A DNA stretch of 64,000 nt from Barnesiella intestinihominis YIT 11860 (GCF_000296465.1 NZ_JH815205.1:186001-250000), one strand, 5' to 3'. Positions 17,796 through 24,985 are shown, counted from the stretch's first letter. The notes: generated by a model from the letters alone, not told the origin. Program-made: numbers and translations.

Positions 17796-18788
17796 ATGGA
17801 ATATAAACCTCAACCAGACCGCTATACCAACGGAATGCTTTATCGCCGATGTGGAGACAGCGGCATACAACTACCCGTCATATCCCTCGGATTTTGGCAC
17901 AACTTCGGGAACACCGACTGTTATGCCACCGGATTGGAATTGGTCGAATATGCATTCGACCACGGAGTATGCCACTTCGATTTAGCCAACAACTACGGCC
18001 CCCCGGCAGGCAGTGCCGAAGAAAACTTCGGACGCATGATGAAACAAAGTTTCGCCGCACATCGCGACGAAATGTTCATTACGTCGAAAGCCGGGCACGA
18101 AATGTGGCCCGGCCCCTACGGAGGATGCAGCTCCCGCAAAAATCTCATGGCAAGTATCGACCAAAGCCTGAAAAGAATGAACCTCGACTATGTCGATCTC
18201 TTTTACAGCCACCGATACGACGGAATTACCCCCATCGATGAAACCATGCAAGCCCTCGTCAATATCGTCCGGCAAGGCAAAGCCTTATATATAGGACTAT
18301 CCAAATATCCGGTCGACAAGCTATTGTATGCTTTGAACTACTTGCACGATGCCGGCGTTCCGTGCTTGGCCTATCAAGATCGCTACAACATGTTCGACCG
18401 TCACATAGAAAAAGAACACCTGCAAATTTGTATGGAAAAAGGCATCGGGGTAGTGGCATTCTCCCCGTTGGCACAAGGCATACTCAGTTCCAAATATTTG
18501 AACGGCATACCGGCCGATTCACGAGCAGCCCGTCCCGAAGGTTACTTGAAACAATCCGATGTCACTCCGGATAAAATCGCTAAGGTAACCCGTCTTCGGC
18601 CAATCGCAGAACAAAGAGGACAAAGCATATCGCAATTGGCGATCGCTTGGATACTACGCCGCAAAGAAATCGGTAGTGTAATTATCGGAGCCCGCAACCT
18701 CGACCAGTTGAAAGACAGTTTGCATGCAGTGGATAATTTGTCCCTCTCACCGTCCGAAATAGAACTCATAGAAAACATATTGAAATGA
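17796..18788 (+). CDS. aldo/keto reductase (YghZ/L-glyceraldehyde-3-phosphate reductase type)
   Basis: 330 residues, complete TIM barrel: N-terminal YRRCGDSGIQLPVISLGFW, catalytic Asp/Tyr region HFDLANNYGPPAGSAE, ITSKAG with the Lys, and YSHRYD with the His. C-terminal SVIIGARNLDQL binds NADPH. Closest in style to YghZ/Gpr enzymes that reduce toxic aldehydes. Cytoplasmic. Its stop overlaps the start of the following lipoprotein gene by 4 bases. Confidence 0.93.
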   Translation: MEYKPQPDRYTNGMLYRRCGDSGIQLPVISLGFWHNFGNTDCYATGLELVEYAFDHGVCHFDLANNYGPPAGSAEENFGRMMKQSFAAHRDEMFITSKAGHEMWPGPYGGCSSRKNLMASIDQSLKRMNLDYVDLFYSHRYDGITPIDETMQALVNIVRQGKALYIGLSKYPVDKLLYALNYLHDAGVPCLAYQDRYNMFDRHIEKEHLQICMEKGIGVVAFSPLAQGILSSKYLNGIPADSRAARPEGYLKQSDVTPDKIAKVTRLRPIAEQRGQSISQLAIAWILRRKEIGSVIIGARNLDQLKDSLHAVDNLSLSPSEIELIENILK

Positions 18789-19273
18789 AACGAACAGGCA
18801 ACATTCTCATTCTCCTCCTTATCACAATCATCGCTACAAGCTGCGACGGAGGCGACCGCGACCGCATACCGGCTGCCGCCGTCCGGGTAGAATTTGCCAA
18901 CCAAGCCATGTGGGACCAATACGGTGTAAGCGGTAGTTTCATACACCGCCAGTTCATTCTCAACCAGAAAATTCCGGCAGGATTTCCCTACACCCTATCT
19001 TCGGCCACAGGATACGGAGGGCTCATGCTTATTACTAACGAACACGGTGTGCCCTACGTCTACGACCTCTGTTGTCCCGTAGAAATCAACTCCAACATAA
19101 GAATCAAATTCGACGAGAACAATCTTTGCCTAAGATGCCCCAAATGCGGTTCCACCTACGACATCACCACAGGAGGTCCCATGACAGGGACGGCAAAAGA
19201 CGGTCGTTATTTCTTGCAAAGTTACAATATAGCTCCCTATGGCTCAGCCGGAGGCCAGTTAATATACCGTTGA
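18785..19273 (+). CDS. lipoprotein with a Rieske-like cysteine module lacking the His ligands
   Basis: 162 residues. Lipoprotein signal with Cys20 (IIATSCDGG). The C-terminal half resembles a Rieske cluster domain, but where a Rieske protein has CxH and CxxH, this one has DLCCPVE (C96, C97) and CLRCPKCGSTYD (C115, C118, C121). The GSTYD tail fits the Rieske GSxFD, so the fold is probably retained with Cys in place of His; it may bind zinc or an all-Cys iron centre, or nothing. It is translationally coupled to the aldo/keto reductase. The family is common in Bacteroidales but uncharacterised as far as I know. Confidence 0.7.
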   Translation: MKRTGNILILLLITIIATSCDGGDRDRIPAAAVRVEFANQAMWDQYGVSGSFIHRQFILNQKIPAGFPYTLSSATGYGGLMLITNEHGVPYVYDLCCPVEINSNIRIKFDENNLCLRCPKCGSTYDITTGGPMTGTAKDGRYFLQSYNIAPYGSAGGQLIYR

Positions 19274-19422
19274 TATTGACTTTTAGCTAAGAACTCCACC
19301 CCTGCTTTAATGTAAACAAGAGGAGAAAAGTTAAGAAATACAGCAAAAACACGACTTAAAATTCCCCTCCATCGGGCGGGAAAGTCTCAAATAAAACTTT
19401 CCATTAGATTTTCGAGCCGTAA

Positions 19423-19454
19423 TTTTGCAAAAACAAAAAAGCATTTTATCTTTG
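19423..19454 (+). promoter_or_regulatory. promoter of the tRNA-Gly/tRNA-Leu operon
   Basis: TTTTG at 19423-19427 and TATCTTTG at 19447-19454 with 19 bases between, the expected -33/-7 spacing. The first tRNA begins 12 bases after the -7 box. Confidence 0.8.
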
Positions 19455-19465
19455 CACTCGCAATT

Positions 19466-19538
19466 GCGAAAATAGCTCAGTTGGTAGAGCACAACCTTGC
19501 CAAGGTTGGGGTCGCGGGTTCGAGTCCCGTTTTTCGCT
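19466..19538 (+). tRNA. tRNA-Gly (GCC)
   Basis: Seven-base acceptor stem GCGAAAA/TTTTCGC, D arm GCTC..GAGC, anticodon stem CAACC/GGTTG with loop TTGCCAA (anticodon GCC at 19499-19501) and T arm GCGGG/CCCGT with TTCGAGT. Discriminator T; CCA is not encoded. Confidence 0.97.
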
Positions 19539-19546
19539 CTAAGGCT

Positions 19547-19630
19547 GCCCGAATGGTGGAATGGTAGACACGAAGGACTTAAAATCCTTTGGCTATTGCA
19601 GCTGTGGGGGTTCAAGTCCCCCTTCGGGTA
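19547..19630 (+). tRNA. tRNA-Leu (TAA), integration target
   Basis: 84 bases with a long variable arm, as expected for tRNA-Leu. Anticodon stem AAGGA/TCCTT, loop CTTAAAA (anticodon TAA at 19580-19582), T arm GGGGG/CCCCC with TTCAAGT. The acceptor stem GCCCGAA pairs with TTCGGGT (first pair G-U), discriminator A. The last 13 bases belong to the att core of the integrative element, so its 3' end is element-derived or restored. Confidence 0.95.
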
Positions 19631-19649
19631 CTGCATAGAGCTGTTAATC
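19618..19649 (+). repeat. attL core of the integrative element
   Basis: CCCCCTTCGGGTACTGCATA at 19618-19637 is repeated exactly at 31578-31597; with two mismatches the match runs on through GCTGTTAATC to 19649. It covers the 3' end of tRNA-Leu, the classic tyrosine-integrase target. Confidence 0.92.
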
Positions 19650-19676
19650 ATTTGATTTTCAGCTCTATTTATTTTT
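19637..19676 (+). terminator. tRNA-Leu terminator supplied by the element
   Basis: AGAGCTG (19637-19643) pairs with CAGCTCT (19660-19666), followed by ATTTATTTTT. A matching but different hairpin (AAGGCTG/CAGCCTT) is found at the other end of the element. Confidence 0.75.
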
Positions 19677-19680
19677 ACAG

Positions 19681-19701
19681 GTAGCCAAAGGGTAGCCAAA
19701 A
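19681..19701 (+). repeat. integrase arm-type site, left end
   Basis: Two tandem copies of GTAGCCAAA-like sequence (GTAGCCAAAG, GGTAGCCAAAA). The identical 21-base string occurs in the same orientation at 31444-31464. The position just inside both att cores and the internal tandem structure fit arm-type integrase binding sites. Confidence 0.75.
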
Positions 19702-19792
19702 GACACATTACTCCCTGTTTTATCTCCATTCTTATATACGTGTGCAGACGATTATTACGGGTAATACCCCTATGAAGATCGTATAATAAATG

Positions 19793-19808
19793 AGGGGGAA
19801 TTCCCCCT
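19793..19808. repeat. perfect 16-bp palindrome near the left end of the element
   Basis: AGGGGGAATTCCCCCT is a perfect palindrome 15 bases upstream of the operator-like site at 19823. Possibly a protein-binding site; nothing else identifies it. Confidence 0.5.
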
Positions 19809-19822
19809 ATTTAGATTTGCTT

Positions 19823-19870
19823 AAAAGTATATGAAACTCATACACTTTTTTGATATTATCATTATATTTG
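19823..19870 (+). promoter_or_regulatory. operator-like palindrome plus -7 box, copy 1
   Basis: A 27-bp imperfect palindrome (AAAAGTATATGA...TCATACACTTTT, 19823-19849), then 13 bases, then TATATTTG (19863-19870). The same unit with the same 13-base spacing occurs at 24932-24979, so one element regulator probably controls both promoters. The transcript from here enters the gene-free region 19871-20134. Confidence 0.7.
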
Positions 19871-19910
19871 TATGTCCTTATTAGTTATCCTTTTTGTCTG
19901 GTATTGGGAA

Positions 19911-19965
19911 GGGGGTATGTCCAATTTTGGTGAGCCCCTTCTTTTATACCTCATCGATAAAAGAC
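19911..19965 (+). repeat. imperfect internal repeat of the element, copy 1
   Basis: Starts GGGGGTATGTCCAATTTTGG and ends TTTTATACCTCATCGAT. About 52 bases match 24435-24490 with a handful of changes and one indel. An inverted TACCTC/GAGGTA partner lies downstream of each copy (20018-20035 here). Confidence 0.75.
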
Positions 19966-20124
19966 AAATTTATGGATATAACAAAGTAAGGAAAATTTTC
20001 CCCACTATTTTACGCTCATTGATGAGAGGTAAATTAGATTGCAAGTTGGACGTTTTAACCGAGTGGGGGAATTAGGCAGGTTACAGGAAACGCCCTAAAT
20101 TATAAATGGTTTATAAGAGTATAA

Positions 20125-20153
20125 AGCAAAAAAAGAGGGCGCAAAACGCCCTC
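20125..20153 (-). terminator. terminator of the higBA operon
   Basis: Stem GAGGGCG/CGCCCTC (20135-20141, 20147-20153) with a 5-base loop; on the minus strand it is followed by a T run. It lies 27 bases after the antitoxin stop. Confidence 0.85.
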
Positions 20154-20179
20154 CTCGTTATGGATCCTGCTTTATATGC

Positions 20180-20512
20180 TTACCACAAAGCAACTTTTCC
20201 GCCTATTCCCAAATCAAGGGTGGCCGTTGTAATTCCCAAAGCCTTAAAAACTTTGCTCATAGTAGGAAGTGTTATTATACACTTACCGCTCTCCAACTTA
20301 CAAATTTGAGAGCGTTTCACGCCTACTTTTTTGCCTAATTCCTCCTGTGTGAGGTTCTGTTTGAGCCTTTCTGCCTTGATAGCCTCTCCAATGTAATAAG
20401 CCTGCAAATCATCTTTGAGTTGAGCTTCCATAGCGTCCCTTTCGGGAGTGCCCACCTTTCCCCATACATCATCTATCAATTTGTCTGCTGGTGTGAAATT
20501 CATCTTTGCCAT
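20180..20512 (-). CDS. XRE-family antitoxin (HigA-like)
   Basis: 110 residues. A helix-turn-helix of the XRE type occupies about residues 43-97 (KQNLTQEELGKKVGVKRSQICKLESG split across two helices, then LPTMSKVFKALGI). The N-terminal 40 residues are typical of HigA-like proteins that neutralise a RelE-fold toxin. It lies 5 bases downstream of the toxin gene, the toxin-first order of higBA pairs, and a terminator follows. It probably represses its own promoter at 20880. Confidence 0.85.
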   Translation of the reverse strand: MAKMNFTPADKLIDDVWGKVGTPERDAMEAQLKDDLQAYYIGEAIKAERLKQNLTQEELGKKVGVKRSQICKLESGKCIITLPTMSKVFKALGITTATLDLGIGGKVALW

Positions 20513-20517
20513 ATCTG

Positions 20518-20859
20518 TTACTTTTTATCATTAAAATATTCTTTCCTTATTCTCTCTGCCTTTTCTATCTCCTTTTTAGGGGTTTTCTGCGTCTTTTTCA
20601 CTATCCCGTGAGTAACCACTACCAAAGCCCCTTTCTTGGTGTCCCAGAAAGCAAACAGACGGTAACAAATTCCGTTGAAAAGCGTCCGTAACTCCCATAT
20701 ATCAGAGTTTTCCAATTTCTTGAAAACGTCCTTTTCTATTAGACCACTCTGCACTCTACGAATATTATACGCTATCTTCTGCTGTGCCTTGAATGGCTGC
20801 TGCCTTACAAAACTGTTCGCCTCATCGCTTAGTATTATGGTTATCGTATGCCCGTCCAT
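20518..20859 (-). CDS. RelE/HigB-fold toxin (phage Gp49-like)
   Basis: 113 residues from the ATG at 20859. Pattern of the HigB/phage-derived Gp49-like group: TIILSDEANSFVRQQP, LENSDIWELRTLFNGICYRLFAFWD, VVVTHGIVKKTQKTPKKEIEKAE. These are ribosome-dependent or free mRNA interferases. The frame is open 17 codons further upstream, but a -7 box lies at 20880-20887, downstream of that alternative start, so the shorter form is right. Confidence 0.87.
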   Translation of the reverse strand: MDGHTITIILSDEANSFVRQQPFKAQQKIAYNIRRVQSGLIEKDVFKKLENSDIWELRTLFNGICYRLFAFWDTKKGALVVVTHGIVKKTQKTPKKEIEKAERIRKEYFNDKK

Positions 20860-20879
20860 ATCGTTTCTTGTTATATTTA

Positions 20880-20887
20880 CAAAGATA
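20880..20887 (-). promoter_or_regulatory. -7 box for higBA
   Basis: Reads TATCTTTG on the minus strand, 20 bases before the toxin ATG. It decides the toxin start. Confidence 0.65.
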
Positions 20888-21076
20888 ATAATTTGTTTCC
20901 AAATTAGCAAACAATCGTATCTGTTTTTATTCTATTTTAGAAAAATTTCTCTCTCGGCTTGCCGTTCGTCTTACTCCACCCGGCATGAAAGCTCGGAGGG
21001 GAGATGTTCAGGAAATCGGGATCCGATATATTATAAACATCGGTATCTCTTATGTTAATGTTCAAAATATTTCGTT

Positions 21077-21376
21077 TCATATCGCCTTAAAATCCAATCG
21101 GCCTAAATTGTCATTTATAGACTTAATGATACTTTCCTGTATCAAGGTCCCGCATTGGGTTGTTAGTTGTATAAAGTGATCTGTATCATTATCTGATACA
21201 ATTCCGTACTTGTTTTTCCAGTTGCAAAAAGAGTTCTCTATATCTCGCAATCCTGCCAACATGATTAATAACTCCCTTGTCTGTCCACTGATGACTGCGT
21301 TACGCATGGTATCGACGCTACGATGTTCGATTACTTCTACTGTCTGCTCATCTTGTTTTAATTCGGTTGTTTCCAT
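21077..21376 (-). CDS. hypothetical small acidic protein of the element
   Basis: 99 residues, no recognised domain. Predicted mostly helical: charged N-terminus (METTELKQDEQTVEVIEHR) then LLIMLAGLRDIENSFCNWKNKYG. No signal peptide. It has a good ATG and lies on the same strand as the two small genes to its right, so it looks like a real accessory gene of unknown function. Confidence 0.6.
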   Translation of the reverse strand: METTELKQDEQTVEVIEHRSVDTMRNAVISGQTRELLIMLAGLRDIENSFCNWKNKYGIVSDNDTDHFIQLTTQCGTLIQESIIKSINDNLGRLDFKAI

Positions 21377-21548
21377 ATAAAAAAAGTTTATTGTTTAACG
21401 ATGTTCGGAATAGCGGGAATCCTCCCGGACACGTCCGCTACCGGTGGGATAGCTTACTTTCACAAGCGGCTGCCCCGTCTATAATTTAACAAACATATAA
21501 AAGCCCCCTATTAGGGTAGGGTAACCCGGAGCGGATAAACCGCTCCTT

Positions 21549-21881
21549 TTAACTGCATACTTCTACCAAGTTCGCCCGCTTAAAAGAGCGATATTCCTGT
21601 CTCTCGGTGTCATAGTACGTTTGCAACGTCTCATTTGCCTTTCTTCCTGTGCCCTGTGTCGGCGGTAGTATAGACTCTTTCAGTGTCCCGTATGCCTCTC
21701 TTATCGTCCCGTCTATCTTGCGGAAATAAAACCGCACGATCCGATGTTTCATTTGTACTTTTAACTTCATATTTGCCCATGCCGTTTTGAGAGCCTCCGA
21801 CATCGTATATCCGTTGCGTTTTACAAACTGCCATGCAAGGCTCATAATCTCGCTTAACTGTGTTCTGTTCCGTGTACTCAT
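21549..21881 (-). CDS. SH3 beta-barrel fold-containing protein (DUF2693-like)
   Basis: 110 residues. N-terminal helix pair (MSLAWQFVKRNGYTMSEALK) then a strand-rich half: VRFYFRKIDGTIREAYGTL, YYDTERQEYRSFKRANLVEV. This two-part layout matches small mobile-element proteins of Bacteroidales annotated as DUF2693/SH3-like. Function unknown. It shares the N-terminal LFKMAW/LAWxFVK type helix with its right neighbour. A GGAGCGG/CCGCTCC hairpin follows the stop by two bases. Confidence 0.7.
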   Translation of the reverse strand: MSTRNRTQLSEIMSLAWQFVKRNGYTMSEALKTAWANMKLKVQMKHRIVRFYFRKIDGTIREAYGTLKESILPPTQGTGRKANETLQTYYDTERQEYRSFKRANLVEVCS

Positions 21882-21988
21882 ATCTTTATTTATTTTGTTG
21901 GTCTTTATTAAAGTAGCCCGGCTTTTGTTTCCCCAGTGACCGGGCTACCGTCTCATGCTGTTTTGGAAGAGCACGTGTATTTGGTGTA

Positions 21989-22276
21989 TCAATCTCCGCA
22001 ATAACGCCCGCTTTGGCTTCTGTAATACTCCGTTATCCCTCTTTCCATTGTTGCGTCAAATACAACCGATTCGGGCTTTTGTGCGGGTTCCAACTTTTTC
22101 ATTAACCGGCGAGCCTCTTTTTCGGCTTTGCGGGCTTCCGCTTTCATCTTAAACCATGCGTTCCTCAAACAAGCACTGAACGACTGGCAGAACTCACGGC
22201 CGAGAACCGAGATAGAGCGTTTATACATTGACCATGCCATTTTGAAAAGTTGCGATTTGTCGATTTTCGTTTTCAT
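21989..22276 (-). CDS. hypothetical small basic protein of the element
   Basis: 95 residues from the ATG at 22276. Basic helical protein (QLFKMAWSMYKRSISVLG, FKMKAEARKAEKEARRLMKK) without a recognised domain. A longer start 12 codons upstream would lie on the -7 box at 22310-22317, so it is rejected. The gene is divergent from the XRE regulator gene and its promoter overlaps one of the regulator's likely operators. Confidence 0.6.
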   Translation of the reverse strand: MKTKIDKSQLFKMAWSMYKRSISVLGREFCQSFSACLRNAWFKMKAEARKAEKEARRLMKKLEPAQKPESVVFDATMERGITEYYRSQSGRYCGD

Positions 22277-22309
22277 ATCTTTGTTTGTTTTTGTTTTACT
22301 TTGTTGATA

Positions 22310-22421
22310 CAAATGTAAGTACTTTATTTTACATTACAAAATAAAATGATAAATAAAATACTACATTTAACATTTATTTGTAAGTAGTTTATTTTACACT
22401 TTTATTATTGTTGTATTTTTG
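22310..22421. promoter_or_regulatory. divergent promoter region with two operators of the XRE regulator
   Basis: Leftward -7 box at 22310-22317 (TACATTTG on the minus strand) and rightward -7 box TATTTTTG at 22414-22421. Two nearly identical sites, 22315-22333 and 22380-22398 (18 of 19 bases: GTAAGTACTTTATTTTACA and the same with one C to G change), each hold a TGTAA-N10-TTACA dyad. One covers the leftward -7 box, the other the -33 region of the rightward promoter: a repressor arrangement. Confidence 0.75.
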
Positions 22422-22443
22422 TAAAAAAATAACAATACTAGAT

Positions 22444-22737
22444 ATGAATCGAATAAAAGAACTACTCAAAGAAAAGGGGGTAACAATTAACGAGTTATCC
22501 GATAAATTAGGTATAAGTAGAGTAACATTATCAAGCCAAATAAATGGAACGGCGAACATTATTTCGTATGAGAAAATTGCAAAAGCATTAAATGTTCCGA
22601 TGTGGCAACTATTTGCATCACCGGAAGAAACAAAAGGAGAAGATCTAATTGCCTTAATTCAGTACAAAAGTGACTATTACAAAGCAACTTCGGTAGATGA
22701 ATTAAAAAAAATCATATTCCAGATAGAAGAGAAATAG
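22444..22737 (+). CDS. XRE-family transcriptional regulator
   Basis: 97 residues from ATG 22444. Helix-turn-helix at about residues 5-58 (IKELLKEKGVTINELSDKLG, ISRVTLSSQINGTANIISYEK) with a short C-terminal tail. An upstream in-frame start would precede the -7 box and is rejected. Two repeated dyads upstream suggest autoregulation and control of the divergent small gene. A plausible master regulator of the element. Confidence 0.85.
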   Translation: MNRIKELLKEKGVTINELSDKLGISRVTLSSQINGTANIISYEKIAKALNVPMWQLFASPEETKGEDLIALIQYKSDYYKATSVDELKKIIFQIEEK

Positions 22738-22802
22738 GAAACTGTTTATCTATTTGTGTACCTGTATATTAGTTTGTCGAATAATTCTAAATATGTAATA
22801 AC

Positions 22803-23348
22803 ATGAAGAAAGTACTTTTTATGGTAATATGCTTGCTTGCCACATTGTCAATCAATGCCCAAGAGTTCAAATTTGAAAAGATAATAGAGGTAAATAAAAC
22901 CCAATCGGAGTTGTATTCGCTTTCAAAGATGTTCGTTGCTGATTTTTGGAACTCTGCCAAGAATGTAACTCAAAATCAAGATGATGCAGCACACACAATC
23001 CAATTAAAGGCAATAAAAGACATTGAAGTAAAAGCCGGAATGGGACTGGTGAATTTATACACGTATAAGTATTCCGTAAAGCTGCAAGCAAAAGACAACA
23101 AATGTAGAGTACAAATATACGATGTTGAGTGTATAGAAGCGTATCAAGTTGGGTTAGGAAAGGAATACAAAATTCCACAGATACAGCCATTCACAGGAAA
23201 TGACACAGACCAAAAAACAAAATCAATGGGAAAGGGCGTTTCAAAGAAAAAGGCTGTTGAAATGATGCAGGAATTAAATTCGTTTTTTAATTCAATAATA
23301 GCATCCTACGAGAAGCAATTAGAAAACTCTGCTGATGATAATTGGTAA
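22803..23348 (+). CDS. DUF4468-type secreted protein
   Basis: 181 residues with a Sec signal (about 1-19, ending SINAQ). Residues about 22-125 match the DUF4468 pattern (FEKIIEVNKTQSELYSLSKMF, IQLKAIKDIEVKAG, YSVKLQAKDNKCRVQIYDVE), thought to have a TBP-like fold; function is unknown. It is exported, unusual for cargo of a small integrative element, and lies between the regulator and the Fic gene on the same strand. Confidence 0.8.
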   Translation: MKKVLFMVICLLATLSINAQEFKFEKIIEVNKTQSELYSLSKMFVADFWNSAKNVTQNQDDAAHTIQLKAIKDIEVKAGMGLVNLYTYKYSVKLQAKDNKCRVQIYDVECIEAYQVGLGKEYKIPQIQPFTGNDTDQKTKSMGKGVSKKKAVEMMQELNSFFNSIIASYEKQLENSADDNW

Positions 23349-23373
23349 TATCTAGTATAAAAAAACAATTATT

Positions 23374-24135
23374 ATGAACGAGGAAATAACAAAGCTATTG
23401 CTTCAATGCGACACGTTGAAAGCCCGTTTGTTGGGGCTGCGCCCATTACCACCGGATGCCCTGCAAAAGATAGAGAATGCGTTTGCCATTGAATACACCT
23501 ATGAAAGCAACCGGATCGAGGGAAATACGCTCACACTGCAAGAAACGGAGTTAGTAGTGAACGAGGGGGTTACTATCGCCGGAAAGTCAATGCGGGAACA
23601 CCTTGAAGCAATTAACCACGTTGAAGCGATAGACTACATAAAGGACTTTGCAAAGGGAGGTATGGAAATATCGGAGCGCACAATCAAGGAAATACACGCT
23701 ATTGTGCTACATGGAATAGACAGAGAGAATGCCGGACGTTATCGGGGCGTGCCTGTTATGATTTCGGGAAGTACACATGTCCCCCCACAGCCGTATTTGA
23801 TACAACCACAAATGGAGGCTTTTATGACAAGGTTTGCCGAAATGGAGGAGCAAGGCATTCACCCGGTGCTCATTGCGGCTTACCTTCATGATGAGTTGGT
23901 ACGCATACACCCGTTTATAGACGGGAACGGGCGTACATCTCGGCTTCTGATGAATCTATACTTACTCCGCAACGGTTATACACTGGTAAATCTCAAAGGC
24001 AGCAACGAGGACAAAATAAGCTATTACAAGGCACTGGAAGCCTCTCATACGGAGAACAATCCGGCAGAGTTCCAAAAGGTCGTTATACGGGCTGAAATAG
24101 AATCTTTAAGCCGGTATCTCTCAATTGTAGGATAG
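23374..24135 (+). CDS. Fic family protein (likely AMP transferase, class II)
   Basis: 253 residues. The Fic core motif is intact at about 179-190 (HPFIDGNGRTSR: catalytic His179, phosphate-binding GNGR). An inhibitory motif of the form S-x3-E-G lies in an N-terminal helix at residues 45-50 (SNRIEG), the class II layout in which the Glu blocks ATP. The beta-hairpin flap is GVPVMISGSTHVPP. Expected activity is AMPylation of a target protein. It begins 25 bases after the DUF4468 gene. No separate antitoxin is needed for class II; the target is unknown. Confidence 0.92.
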   Translation: MNEEITKLLLQCDTLKARLLGLRPLPPDALQKIENAFAIEYTYESNRIEGNTLTLQETELVVNEGVTIAGKSMREHLEAINHVEAIDYIKDFAKGGMEISERTIKEIHAIVLHGIDRENAGRYRGVPVMISGSTHVPPQPYLIQPQMEAFMTRFAEMEEQGIHPVLIAAYLHDELVRIHPFIDGNGRTSRLLMNLYLLRNGYTLVNLKGSNEDKISYYKALEASHTENNPAEFQKVVIRAEIESLSRYLSIVG

Positions 24136-24161
24136 TATTGTCTGGATTTGAATTAAAGATT

Positions 24162-24411
24162 ATGAATGAAGCAATGATTTTATTAGTAACAACAGCAGAA
24201 TATTTTTAGGGAATTACACTTTGCTGTGTACCTTCAATAACGGAGAAAAGAGGAAGGTGGATTTACCCCCCTATTAAACTATCCCGCCTATGCCGAACTT
24301 AAAGATGAAAAAGAGTTTGAGCGTTACGGGGTGGACGGTATGGTATTTTGGGCGAACGGTGCAGATATAGCTCCGGAGTTCCTTTACGAGAACGGGACTC
24401 CGGTAAGTTGA
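24162..24411 (+). pseudogene. DUF2442-type gene broken by two single-base frameshifts
   Basis: Three reading-frame pieces join into a DUF2442-like protein: MNEAMILLVTTAEYF, then GNYTLLCTFNNGEKRKVDLPP, then LLNYPAYAELKDEKEFERY and VDGMVFWANGADIAPEFLYENG. Each join needs one extra base, the first in a T5 run near 24200 and the second in a C6 run near 24273. Both lesions are one-base contractions of homopolymers. This could be true decay, phase-variable tracts or sequencing error. The intact family is usually paired with DUF4160. Confidence 0.8.
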
Positions 24412-24434
24412 GGCAATAGGAAATATAACACAGT

Positions 24435-24490
24435 GGGGGTATGTCCAATTTTAGTGAGACCCTTTATTTTATACCTCATCAATGAGAGAT
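24435..24490 (+). repeat. imperfect internal repeat of the element, copy 2
   Basis: GGGGGTATGTCCAATTTTAG to CTCATCAATGAGAGA, matching 19911-19965. A reverse-oriented TTTGATGAGGTATA lies at about 24613-24630, so each copy is followed by an inverted partner. Confidence 0.75.
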
Positions 24491-24931
24491 TAAACGGTGA
24501 TTCGGATAATACGCAACTGTCTGCGTATTTAAATATTTTACCTTGCCGTAATCATGCTGTAATTTTTCCGGGTATTATGCTTTTACATATACCATTTTTT
24601 GGGTATGTAAAATACATCTTTGATGAGGTATATAATTAAGTATTTGATTTATAGGTTTTTCGGAATTCCGACAGGGGCATTTATAAACTCTACTGCTTGC
24701 CGGCAACATTTTATATTAAAATATTCCATTTGTTTGCGCTCAAAATTGCGCTCAAACTGATAATCAACATTTTAAGTAAAGCGGAAAATTCCGCCGTATT
24801 CAATATGGTTAGTTGCAGTGCAAAACTGTTTTCAAATTGATAACATGTTAGTTAGAAAGGAAAAATCCCTGCAAACTGATAAACAATAAGTTACAATCTT
24901 AATGTTAAATCCGTAGATTTTACGGAATTAA

Positions 24932-24979
24932 AAAAGTGCATGAATTTCATACACTTTTATTCAATTATCCTTATATTTG
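24932..24979 (+). promoter_or_regulatory. operator-like palindrome plus -7 box, copy 2
   Basis: AAAAGTGCATGAA/TTTCATACACTTTT palindrome at 24932-24958, 13 bases, then TATATTTG at 24972-24979. Same design and spacing as 19823-19870. It would drive a short transcript to the right. Confidence 0.7.
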
Positions 24980-24985
24980 CAATGT

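Noticed and set aside
19872-20075. 67-residue plus-strand frame starting right at a -7 box
   Set aside because: The start codon is one base after TATATTTG and so before any transcript start; the sequence has no domain and runs through the internal repeat. Treated as non-coding.
24433-24639. 68-residue plus-strand frame
   Set aside because: It consists of the internal repeat and its inverted partner; the equivalent frame in the other copy diverges immediately.
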